This document shows positions 55,697 through 64,000 of a stretch of DNA of 64,000 nucleotides, piece by piece (positions within the stretch are counted from its first letter, which is position 1; each line of letters opens with the position of its first letter). The notes under the pieces were generated by a model. The model did no database searches. It saw only the letters and a program-made list of their open reading frames with translations, and had not been told where the DNA came from. This DNA is from Rhinopomastus cyanomelas (lineage: Eukaryota; Chordata; Aves; Bucerotiformes; Rhinopomastidae), in assembly GCA_013400115.1 (NCBI GenBank), contig VXBP01000375.1:516186-580185 (forward strand), given 5' to 3'. A program made the position numbers and the translations under genes.

Positions 55697-56164
55697 TGGG
55701 CCCCTCGGTTCCAGAAGGACACAGAGCTGCTGGAGAGAGCCCAGCGCAGAGCCACAGAGAGGATGGAGGGAAGGGAGCATCTCCCTGCTGAGGAAAGGCT
55801 GAAGAAGCTGGGGCTCTGGAGCTGGGAGAAAAGGAGACTGAGGGGGGACCTCACTACTGTTGATAAAGATGTGAAGGGTGGGTGTCAGGAGGATGGAGCC
55901 AGGCTCTGCTCAGGGGCACCCAGTGACAGGACAAGGGGCAGTGGGTGTGAGCTGGAGCAGAGGAGGTTCCACATCAGTATCAGAAGGAACTTCTTCGTTA
56001 TGAGGGTGACAGAGCCCTCAGCACCAGCTTGGACACCCTCTGCTGGGCTGGAGCCCCAGATGTGTTTAAAAGACACTTAGATGTGGTGTTGGGGGATCTG
56101 GTTTAGGGGTGACCTTGTAGAGTAGGGTTGATGGTCTTGTCCAACCTGAATGATCCTGTGTTTC
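55697..56164 (+). mobile_element. Chimeric CR1: family A body, family B tail
   Basis: 55697-56019 is CR1-A (TGGGCCCCTCGGTTCCAGAA, open KGGCQEDGARLCSGAPSDRT frame, to GGTGACAGAGCCCTC). Without a gap it continues as CR1-B (GGCTGGAGCCCCAGATGTG, TAGATGTGGTGTTGGGGGAT, AACCTGAATGATCCTGTG). It ends about 100 bp from the NEK7 DLG exon donor. Confidence 0.85.
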
Positions 56165-56266
56165 TAACCCTCTTCTTTCTCCTCCTGATGGGGCACAGTA
56201 TTTCCACCAAGTAATCAAGGAATGGGAATCCACCTCCTCACGGCCTGTCTCTCGCAGAAAGCTCAC

Positions 56267-56374
56267 CTAAAGAATGTGCAGCTGTGGTTTTGGAGCTGAA
56301 AAATCTCCCGAGTCCGAGGTCCCCGAGCTTTACTACCCCTGTGGCTGTAATGAACACATTAGCCGGCTTTATAT
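56267..56374 (-). CDS. NEK7: NEK7 exon: catalytic loop, DLG motif, activation segment
   Basis: This 108-bp exon lies between a TTTGTAG acceptor and a GTGAGC donor. It encodes (D)IKPANVFITATGVVKLGDLG, then LGRFFSSKTTAAHSL. K163 and N166 of the HRDxKxxN loop are present. D179 sits in DLG, the NEK6/7 form of the DFG magnesium-binding motif. S195 in AAHSL is the activating phosphosite known from human NEK7. The residue count matches human numbering exactly. A chimeric CR1 A/B fragment ends about 100 bp from its donor. Confidence 0.95.
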
Positions 56375-56410
56375 CTACAAACAAAAGAGAAGTAACATTT
56401 TGAAGTCACA

Positions 56411-56535
56411 ATGAGGTTACAAGAGAAGCTACTGCTATATATTCTTAACAGACTGAGCGAAGCTTTTATTCACAGGTTGCAAGAGAAGCTGCTGCTCTAT
56501 TAATAACAGATTGAGCGAAGCTTCTACTCACAGGT
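56411..56535. repeat. 62-bp direct duplication beside the NEK7 DLG exon
   Basis: CAAGAGAAGCTRCTGCT and GAGCGAAGCTTYTAYTCACA occur twice, about 61-62 bp apart, starting 40 bp upstream of the exon acceptor. Confidence 0.88.
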
Positions 56536-56886
56536 AGTATTAACACACTTGGGCTTTGCTGTTCCGAAAAAGCTAATCCAGGATTCAGGACCTCAAATTT
56601 ACTACTCTAATAGAGCAAACAAGCTTCAGCAAAAAAATAAGAGCTACAAAAAGTATTTTTAAAAAAGGCAAATAACAACAACAACAAAAACATCAACCCA
56701 CCCACCATCCATCCAATAAAAACCATGTTTGTTATTATTTTATGTAAACAATATATAAGGACTTCCAGCAGCTTTACTAAAGCTCAGGGGAAATATTCTT
56801 TTTTAACCTGCAATTAATCCAAAGAACACTGAAGGCATTTTTTTTTTCCTAGAGATTGCATTTTACTGTAGAACAACATGATTCTA

Positions 56887-57179
56887 GATGATGAAGGGAG
56901 TGGAACATCTCCCTGATGAGGAAAAGCTGAGGGAGCTGGGTCTCTTGAGCTTGGGGAAAAGTGACTGAGGGGTGACCCCATGAATGCTGATAAATATGTG
57001 AAGGGTGGGTGTCAGGAGGATGGAGCCAGGCTCTGCTCAGGGGCAGCCAGTGACAGGACAAGGGGTAGTGGGTGTGAGCTGGAGCAGAGGAGGATCCACA
57101 TCAGTGTGAGAAGGAACTTCTTCCTGGTGAGAGTGACAGAGCCCTGGGAAGGGCTGCCCAGGGAGGTGCTGTGGAGTCT
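56887..57179 (+). mobile_element. CR1-A internal fragment beside the NEK7 HRD exon
   Basis: GATGAAGGGAGTGGAACATC through an open KGGCQEDGARLCSGAASDRT frame to GGAGGTGCTGTGGAGTCT. The tail is missing. It ends 85 bp from the exon, between two NEK7 exons less than 900 bp apart. Confidence 0.88.
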
Positions 57180-57263
57180 TACACAGAGGGAAAGGATTAG
57201 TAAAACCTTTGTCTTCGCTTTAGTAGAGGTTTAGTAAAGACAAACATTTTGATGCTGTATTAC

Positions 57264-57372
57264 CTCTATGCATAACACGACGAGAATGCATGTGTTCCAG
57301 GGCACTGCACAGCTGAACAAAGTACTTCCAAACTGTTCTTTCAGGAATCAATCTCTTCTGTTTCTTAAAGTG
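57264..57372 (-). CDS. NEK7: NEK7 exon: HFKKQKR to HRD catalytic loop
   Basis: Read on the minus strand, the acceptor is CCCTTTAAG and the donor GTAATA. The 109-bp exon encodes HFKKQKRLIPERTVWKYFVQ and then LCSALEHMHSRRVMHR, human residues 125-160. One base is left over to complete the catalytic Asp codon (D161) of the HRD motif across the splice. It forms part of the kinase C-lobe (helix D/E region). The encoded residues appear unchanged from the vertebrate consensus. A CR1-A copy lies about 85 bp downstream in the following intron. Confidence 0.95.
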
Positions 57373-58121
57373 CTTAAAGGGAAGAATAAAAAAAGGATGG
57401 ATGCTGAGTAAAAAAGTTAAAACTTTTACAATGTCAAAGTTTTAACATTTAAAACTTGCATAAAGAAAAAAAAATTAAAATTTAAAACTTGCACGAAGAA
57501 ATGAAAATACAGAAAATCCTTTCTTTAAAGACCATAGAAAAGAGCCCCTCAGCGTAATTACGAAGGGTTCTGACGAAGCAGCGTGTTAACACTTTGCACA
57601 TAACAAACATTTATTACTCTGAGAAACATAACTGCATTTTCAGCCACTACAGTAAAAGCTGCCACGGAGATGCTGACAGCTGCACCTGCAGGAGCAGGAG
57701 AAGGATTCTGCCTCGCAAAGCGCATCAGTCGCACCAGGATCCTGACGTCTCACCAGCATGTTTTTAGTTACAGGGACTATTTCACAACCATTTTCGTTTA
57801 AATGAGGCAAAAGCGTCTCAATTACTTTCAATATCATTTTCTCTCGGTCCTGGCCCGGATCCAAACAAACGCTGGGTGTCTGCTCTCCCAGTAGCTGGAT
57901 TTGCATATCAGAGGATTGTTTGATGTCAACAGGAAGATGGGGACAGGTTTTCTTTTCATTTAAAAACAAATACACAATACGTGTGAGTGTGTGCACATGA
58001 AAGCGCAGTCCCTCCATTTAAAATGCGCTCTGAAATGATTTTAATCATGGCTAGGCCCTTCATTTAAACACTCTGAGCTGGGTTTGTAACTCCAACCTAA
58101 GCATAAGCAGCGGCGAGCACT

Positions 58122-58170
58122 AGCTGGTCTTTCGAGGGCTCTTCCAATCCCTAACGTTCTGTGGTTCTGG
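58122..58170 (+). mobile_element. CR1-A short tail
   Basis: GCTGGTCTTTCGAGGGCTC to CTAACGTTCTGTGGTTCTGG. Confidence 0.8.
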
Positions 58171-58371
58171 CAAACAACAGTCACAAAATGTCTGAAACAA
58201 GAAGATTTTCTGCTACAGATTGTTCCATTCTGATGGGCTTGAAGTCCTTAAAGTGGCCAAGGAATAAAAAGTTAAAAGAGTACTTGTACAGAAACACTTG
58301 GAAACAACCCTGATGTACTTCAAGTATATCTATACTGAAAGTAAATCTTAAAGTATACTGTAAGACATACA

Positions 58372-58668
58372 TTGCATATATATCTCAATACATATATATT
58401 ATGAATATATTATAAATACTTACAATGTACTATCTTAGATACAAAAATATATCTTTATTTTTATATATTACATATTCATTCATTACATATTATATCGTTA
58501 TGCATTATATATAACATATAAGAACATATATAATTATAACATATTATATATGATGTATAATTATATATTTTCTATAGTATACGTACTATATAATGATAAA
58601 ATATGTATTATATATTGTAATAGATATTGTAGGTTCATATAATTATATATATACATATAATATGTATC
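58372..58668. repeat. TA-rich microsatellite tract
   Basis: About 300 bp of ATATAT / TATTATATA-type sequence ending directly at a long CR1-A copy. Confidence 0.9.
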
Positions 58669-59245
58669 ACAGAACATTAGGGTTTGGAAGTGACCTCAAA
58701 AGATCATCTAGTCCATCCCCCAGCCACAGCAGGATCACCTAGACCCAGTCCCACAGGAACATGTCCAGGAGGGTTTGAAATGTCTCCAGAGAAGGAGACT
58801 CCACAACCTCCCTGGGCAGCCCCTGCCAGGGCTCTGTCACCCTCACTGGGAAGAAGGTCCTTCTCACACTGATGTGGAACCTCCTCTGCTCCAGCTCACA
58901 CCCACTGCCCCTTGTCCTGTCACTGGGTGCCCCTGAGCAGAGCCTGGCTCCATCCTCCTGACACCCACCCTTCACGTATTGATCAACATTCATGGGATCA
59001 CCCCTCAGGCTCCTCTTCTCCCAGCTCCAGAGCCCCAGCTCCCTCAGCCTCTCCTCAGCAGGGAGATGCTCCCCTCCCTCCATCATCTCTGTGGCTCTGC
59101 GCTGGGCTCTCTCAGGCAGTTCTGTGTCCTTCTGGAACTGAGGGGCCCCAAACTGGACACAAGATTCCAGCTGTGGTCCCAGCAGGGTAGAGTGCAGAGG
59201 GTTGATCTGCTAACCACCCCCTCCCTGATGCACCTCAGGATGCCA
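58667..59245 (-). mobile_element. CR1-A long copy with open ORF2 end
   Basis: GTATCACAGAACATTAGGGT to CACCTCAGGATGCC. Minus 58739-59086 is open for 115 codons (EERLRELGLWSWEKRSLRGD, KGGCQEDGARLCSGAPSDRT). It sits directly against a TA-rich tract, a possible AT-rich target. Confidence 0.92.
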
Positions 59246-60077
59246 CCAACAACGAAAACAATCACAAGACACTCCTCTGAAGAGTTCTCACATCAGCACA
59301 GACCCAACTGCAATTCAGTCATTTAACCCAACGGAAACGTCCGTGGTCACAGATTTGCCGCTCATCGCCCCAGGAGCTTTCAGGGAGGCAGGTTATGTCT
59401 CACCGGTTCAGCTTGCCATCCCTTTTTACAGAATGACTGAGCTGTTTCATTATGGGAAAAGGGAGCTCTCCTGGCTTTTCTCTAATGAATTGCTAAAGGA
59501 AAAATTAAACCTTCTCCAAACGCTTCCATCCCAGGAAAGTTAAATATAGCTTTCCCACAGTTAAACAGCAGATGCCATTCAGCCTCTTGGAGGCACAGAA
59601 GGAATCAGTAAGAGACAGGAGCTGAAAAGCAGCATAAAAAGAATGGAATAGTATTATACTGAGTATCTCAAGACAAGGCTTTAAAGGTCAGATGCCAAAA
59701 GCAGAAGTGACAGCAATCACCACACAGTCTTAACGAAGCTTAACGAGCAGAGGGCAGAGAAGGCGCTTGAAGGAAACACCTAGGACCAGGTTTGGCTTTC
59801 ATGAGAAAGTTAGGAGCCTTCTGCAGAGGAGTCTAGAACAGGGAGCACAGACAACTTCAACGCTGTCAGAGGTTCTGGGTACGACTGCCTGTGTGTGTCG
59901 GCGAGCAGGCCTGGGAAGAACTGAGCGCTCAGTTCTGACACTGGTGTCTCACAACTCTAACGTTTCGTGATGCTCGGTTTGGACTTCACTGAATAGCAAA
60001 CACAAACAGGAAGCAAAAGCACTGTTTACTAAAAAATAACACAAAACTATCTGAAACTGTGAAACAAGCGACTGGAA

Positions 60078-60635
60078 CAGAATCACAGAACATTAGGGAT
60101 TGGAAGGGACCTCGAAAGATCATCCAGTCCAGTCCCTCTGCCACAGCAGCATCCCCTAGATCCAGTTGCACAGGAACGTGTCCAGGCAGGTTTTAAACAT
60201 CTTCAGAGAAGGAAACTCCACAACACCCCTGGGCAGCCCCTGCCGGGGCTCTGTCACCCTCACCACGAAGAAGTTCCTTCTCAGACTGATGTGGAATCCC
60301 CTTTGTCCCAGCTCACACTCACTGCCCCTTGTCCTATCACTAGATGCCACTGAGCAGAGCCTGGCTCCATCCTCCTGACACTCACCCTTCACATATTTAT
60401 CACCATTCATGAGGTCACTCCTCAGGCTCCTTTTTCCAAGCTCCAGAGCCCCAGCTCCCTCAGCCTTTCCTCAGCAGGGAGATGCTCCCCTCCCTCCACC
60501 ACCCCTGTGGCTCTGCGCTGGGCTCTCTCCAGCAGCTCCGTGTCCTTCTGGAGCTGAGGGGCCTAGCACTGGACAGAAGATTCCAGATGCGATCTCACCA
60601 GGGCAGAGCAGCTGGAGAGGAGAACCCCTCTCTCC
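60078..60635 (-). mobile_element. CR1-A long copy
   Basis: CAGAATCACAGAACATTAGG through an 84-codon open ORF2 end (minus 60156-60410) to GGAGAACCCCTCTCTCC. Confidence 0.92.
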
Positions 60636-61279
60636 AGACATGCACTGGCAAGCCACAGAAGCCTTGTAAGAAAAACACAACTCAAAGTTGTTGCATTTCC
60701 CATGTTCAGTAGCTATTTTCATGTTAATTATCAGACAATTAACAAGACTCCTGATTATACCCAGACCCCTTTGAAAGCTCACTTTAAATACCTGTATGTG
60801 TATACGTGTATGAAAAGCTCTGTTGCATAAACACGTACACCTGGATTTTTAATCTAAAGGCATTTCCACAGACTCATTTCCTTTCTCCCTACTGATGCTG
60901 TCCACCTCTAGTCACCTGGTTCCACCTAGCACTTCTGCTCCTGCAAAAAAGCCAGAGCCTGCTGTGTTCAGAGACAAACATCACCTCCTGAAACCTCCTC
61001 TACTTGCTGCTAAAACAAAATCCGGAGCAGTGCATCATTTTCATGGTCTCTGCTGTCTACCCCTGAGTGGGGCTTCTGAAAACACAGCTCCGTGTGCAAA
61101 CTCAACTGTATTTGTTTACGTGCAGCTCCCTCCATACATCCCCTCGGGAACACCGGGACAGCATGAAGAGGTGAAAATTGTGCTTGAATCATTAACTCTC
61201 CTTGCTTACAAAAAGCAGCAGCAGCACAGTAAGTACAGTGGCTACCATCTTTCTTACTGTTGCAGCAAATAAGGTAGAC

Positions 61280-61565
61280 ACGTTCAGATTTGGAGAGGGA
61301 CTTCGTAGGAGGGGCTTCTATCTAGTGACAGCACAAAGGGGAACGGCTTCAAGCTGAAAGGCGGCAGGTTTAGATCGGACCTTAGGAAGAAATCTGTCAC
61401 TGTGAGGATGGGGACGCACTGCCCCTCCCTGGAAGTGTTCAAGGCCACGATGGATGGGGCGCTGGACAACCAGGTCTCGTGAGAGGTGTCCCTGCCCTTG
61501 GCAGAGAGGTTGGAATGAGGCAATCTCAGAGGTCCTCCTCCCTTTCAACTAAGTCATTCCGTGAA
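61280..61565 (+). mobile_element. Older CR1 subfamily
   Basis: TAGTGACAGCACAAAGGGGA, CTGGAAGTGTTCAAGGCCAC, GTGTCCCTGCCCTTGGCAGA and CAACTAAGTCATTCCGTG follow the layout of older avian CR1 3' ends, distinct from A and B. Confidence 0.78.
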
Positions 61566-61647
61566 AACCTTCTCATTCGCAGCAAGATCTTCACACTGCA
61601 CAAACACCACCACTGCTAAGTTCTCAAAAACAACTCTGTGAAAAACT

Positions 61648-62050
61648 CACAGAACCATTCGGGCTGGAAAAGACCCTTGGAATCACTGAGGCCAACCAGC
61701 AACTCTAGACTATAAGGTCACCTCTAAACCACAGCCCCTAACACCACATCTAAGCGACTTTTAGACTCATCCATGGGAACTCAGCCACCACCCTGGGCAG
61801 CCCAGTCCAGGGCCTGATCACTCTCTCCAGGAAGAATTTCTTCCCGACATCCAAATTAAACCTAAGCTGTTGGAGCTGGAAGCCCTTCCCTCTGCTTCTG
61901 TCACTAATGACCTGTGAGCAGAGCCCAGCACCAGCATCTCTACAGTGTCCTTTCAGATAGTTGTGGAGAGTGATGAGGTCTCCCCTGAGTCTCCTCTTCC
62001 TCAGACTAAACAGCCCTAACTCTCTCCATCTCTCCTCATCAGATTGACTC
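61648..62050 (-). mobile_element. CR1-B 3' fragment
   Basis: CACAGAACCATTCGGGCTGG through the ORF2 end (minus 61750-62109 open, FSLRKRRLRGDLITLHNYLK) to CTCCTCATCAGATTGACTC. Confidence 0.9.
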
Positions 62051-62604
62051 TCGTGGCTAAGAGCAAAGGTGACAGTCAAGCACCTGTCAGACACCCCAGC
62101 AACACACATCTATGGGGAGCAGAATCTTACCAGAAGCAGCCCTCTTGCCTTGGCAGGGCTCTGTACATTGGATTTTCCTTTTGGGACTTCACAGCTCCAC
62201 TCACAGAGCAGCCACTTCCCCCAAGAACACTCGGCCCCTTTCCCATCCGCTGAGTACAGAGTTGAATAAGGAAGCACTACTTTTTAATTACAAGGGATAA
62301 GAAGTTGAAGATCATAGAATCATTACGCAGTGCAGTAGGTTTGTGGAAAAAAAGTAGCCTGACTGGTTCAAAGCCCCAGGTTTCTCCGTTAGGAAAAGGC
62401 ACCGAGAAATAAATGAGCTTTGATGTGTAATTAGCAGCTACTGTGAGACAGTATCCTACTGTATTTCGTGCTTCAAGCCACCCTCTATCTTCCTCAAGTC
62501 CTTTCCAAATTGAGTATGCACAGAAAGGTAACAGTAAAGGTGATGCAGAATGTGGAGGGAGAAAAGGAGGGACACGGGACTTTGAAGATTTTAGCATTTA
62601 TCCA

Positions 62605-62865
62605 TGGTGGTGTTGGAGAGCAGCTGAGCAGAAAGGGACCTGGAGGTGCTGGTGGGCAGCAGGATGGCCAGGAGCCAGCAATGGGCCCACGTGGCCAAGA
62701 AGGCAATGGCATCCTGGGGTGGATCACAAGGCAGGTGGTTAGCAGATCGAGGGAGGTTCTCCTGCCCCTCTACTCTGCCCTGGGGAGACCACAGCTGTGG
62801 CACGGGGACTGAAATGGGAGATCTTTGGAGGTCCCTTCCAATCCCTGATGTTCCGTGATTCTGTG
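62605..62865 (+). mobile_element. CR1-A with internal deletion
   Basis: AAAGGGACCTGGAGGTGCTG, AGGATGGCCAGGAGCCAGC, CTCTGCCCTGGGGAGACCAC, then directly the tail (GATCTTTGGAGGTCCCTTCC to GATTCTGTG). The whole ORF2 end is missing between 62792 and 62797. Confidence 0.87.
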
Positions 62866-63201
62866 AAACACTTGCCTTATTCTACCCAGATAATTTTAGT
62901 AGTTTTGGGTTTTTTTTATTTAAAGTTGAAAGAAAACACACACATAGTGTTCTCTGAAGAGTGGATGAAGTGCCTAGGTGACATTTTTCAGAATTCAAAT
63001 TATTTTCCATTTATCTTGAGAAAGCTGTAAACAGATTTTCAACTTTTTAGATGAAAGCTTTCATGCTTGTACCCAGAACATGAGTTAACTTTGTTAGGAT
63101 CTGTGTGACACATTCGGTTTAAAGCATTTTTTTCTTGGTGTGCTAAGATTATTGTTGAGTTTTTAAAAAAATTACTGCCTTAATAAGTTTATACTGAATG
63201 G

Positions 63202-63347
63202 CAGACTATTAGGCATCAGAAGGGACCTCCAAAGATCACCCAGTCCAGTCCCCCTGTCACAGCAGGGTCCCCTAGACCAACACAGCCAGGTGGGTTTGGA
63301 AACATCTCCACAGAAGGAGACTCCACAACCCCCTTGCGCAGCCTCTT
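63202..63347 (-). mobile_element. CR1-A 3' fragment
   Basis: GGCAGACTATTAGGCATCAG to CCACAACCCCCTTGCGCAGCC. Confidence 0.88.
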
Positions 63348-63479
63348 TCAGTGTTCTCTTAAAACTATGACAATTGTTCTGCAACACAGATCATTTCAGT
63401 GTCTCTAGCACAGACTTCACTAACCGGTTCTTCTTACTGAATCATCATAATGTATTTTCTTGATTAACACGATGAGTAG

Positions 63480-63561
63480 ACTCTAGGGGTCCTGCTGTGG
63501 CAGGGGGATTGGACTGGATGATCTTTGGAGGTCTCTTCCAATCCCTAATGGTCTGATTCTA
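63480..63561 (+). mobile_element. CR1-A 3' tail
   Basis: GACTCTAGGGGTCCTGCTGT to CCCTAATGGTCTGATTCTAG. Confidence 0.85.
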
Positions 63562-64000
63562 GTGCAAAACCAAATGTAGGAGAAAGCAAAGTTACTCTTG
63601 CCATCACTGATAGGGTCTTCCTCTGGGCATTACCGACACGCCACGGCCAGACGTTCCACCAGGGCGTTACACGGTCTAAGAAAAGAAACCCTGCCTCTGG
63701 CATCCTCCCGTTTTCGGGGATGCAGGCTGCACTGAAACGCCTCCCTGTGACAGAATGAATTCAAAACTAATTAGGGTAAAGTGGGTTCAGTCTGTGTGTG
63801 TACATACATAAAAACAGAGCGACTGAGAACACAGCAGATAGCTCTCATTCCATTATGCACTTTGTAAACGCCAATTCACAGCTCCTCTTTTTGTTTGACA
63901 CACAGCAGATTCTGTGAATTCTATTAGAACCCGTATGAATGCGCCGAGCGGTTCTCCTCAGTTATCTCCTCAATAGGGACAAAGGCAGCATTATTCACAG

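Larger units (their letters stand above)
52144..56266. other. NEK7 intron, unique portions
   Basis: 52144-52835, 52941-54253, 54346-54620 and 54907-55696 look unique. Near 55125-55205, ATTACAGACTACAGA and AGAAAGTGTYTAACAGAC occur twice as a small local duplication. No exon recognised. Confidence 0.4.
37060..64000 (-). other. NEK7: NEK7 gene body, 3' half (NIMA-related kinase 7)
   Basis: NEK7 is a short Ser/Thr kinase, essentially a bare catalytic domain. It is activated by NEK9, promotes spindle assembly, centrosome separation and cytokinesis, and in mammals also licenses the NLRP3 inflammasome independently of its kinase activity. Five coding exons (57264-57372, 56267-56374, 51754-51848, 45883-45996, 39938-40048) join in phase with GT-AG introns. 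They give 178 residues equivalent to human 125-302, with no frameshift or premature stop. NEK7 rather than NEK6 is shown by YSLCKK, PSDHYSEE and LRQLVNMCINPDPEKRPDIT. Upstream exons lie beyond position 64000; I found none in 57.4-64 kb. The left limit is a candidate poly(A) signal. Confidence 0.93.
57373..64000. other. NEK7 intron reaching the window edge
   Basis: I searched for the preceding NEK7 exon (ending around ADAGDLSRMIK) and did not find it, so it lies beyond 64000. 57640-58017 is a 125-codon open frame on minus with no recognisable family. 59246-60077, 60636-61279, 62051-62604 and 63562-64000 look unique and hold nothing I can name. Confidence 0.45.

Noticed and set aside
39938..57372. 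Kinase assigned to NEK6 instead of NEK7
   Set aside because: YSLCKK, PSDHYSEE and LRQLVNMCINPDPEKRPDIT are NEK7-type, and the neighbour ATP6V1G3 agrees with the NEK7 locus.
60895..61272. 125-codon plus frame in a NEK7 intron
   Set aside because: No recognisable family and Ser/Pro/Lys-rich composition with no codon-like pattern; likely chance.
1..64000. Endogenous retrovirus or LTR elements
   Set aside because: I saw no paired long terminal repeats, primer-binding site or gag/pol frames; all interspersed repeats recognised are CR1.

Overview
The window looks like bird nuclear DNA. Two things say so. About 70 fragments of CR1 LINE retrotransposons lie on both strands, about 19 kb or 30% of the window by hand tally. 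Two split vertebrate genes with GT-AG introns face each other. No bacterial, viral or organellar gene organisation is visible. The CR1 load is heavy for a bird. Lineages known for CR1 expansion (woodpeckers, hornbills, hoopoes) would fit, but the sequence cannot settle the species.

Genes. At the left end, on the plus strand, are the last two coding exons of ATP6V1G3 (V-ATPase subunit G3), with a short 3' UTR and a poly(A) signal ending near 3.86 kb. From the right edge down to about 40 kb, on the minus strand, are the last five coding exons of NEK7 (NIMA-related kinase 7). They are equivalent to human residues 125-302 and cover the catalytic loop to the stop codon at 39,938. The two genes converge, the same arrangement as NEK7/ATP6V1G3 in human. 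The promoters and first exons of both genes lie outside the window. About 33-36 kb between them holds no gene I can recognise.

Layout. 1-3.9 kb: ATP6V1G3 introns, exons and 3' end. 3.9-37 kb: intergenic DNA crowded with CR1, several CpG-rich patches and a few repeat-free blocks that could be conserved elements. 36.3-37.0 kb: a T-rich low-complexity tract. 37-39.9 kb: probable NEK7 3' UTR, containing a minisatellite with a 151-bp higher-order period. 40-64 kb: NEK7 exons and introns, with an 89-bp x 8 minisatellite in one intron.

Two CR1 families are separated here by their reading frames and tails. Family A has the ORF2-end motif KGGCQEDGARLCSGAPSDRT and the sense tail core GAGGTCCCTTCCAATCCCTA. 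Family B has EERWRELGLFSLRKRRLRGD and the tail TTGGACTCGATGATCCCAGG. A is inserted inside B at least twice, so A was active later. The most unusual signals are: (i) tandem arrays of only the CR1-A 3' terminus at eight loci, each with its own period; (ii) a possible CR1 3' transduction pair sharing 39 bp of flank; (iii) the higher-order minisatellite behind the NEK7 stop codon; (iv) a 339-bp near-identical duplication separated by a single N, probably an assembly join.
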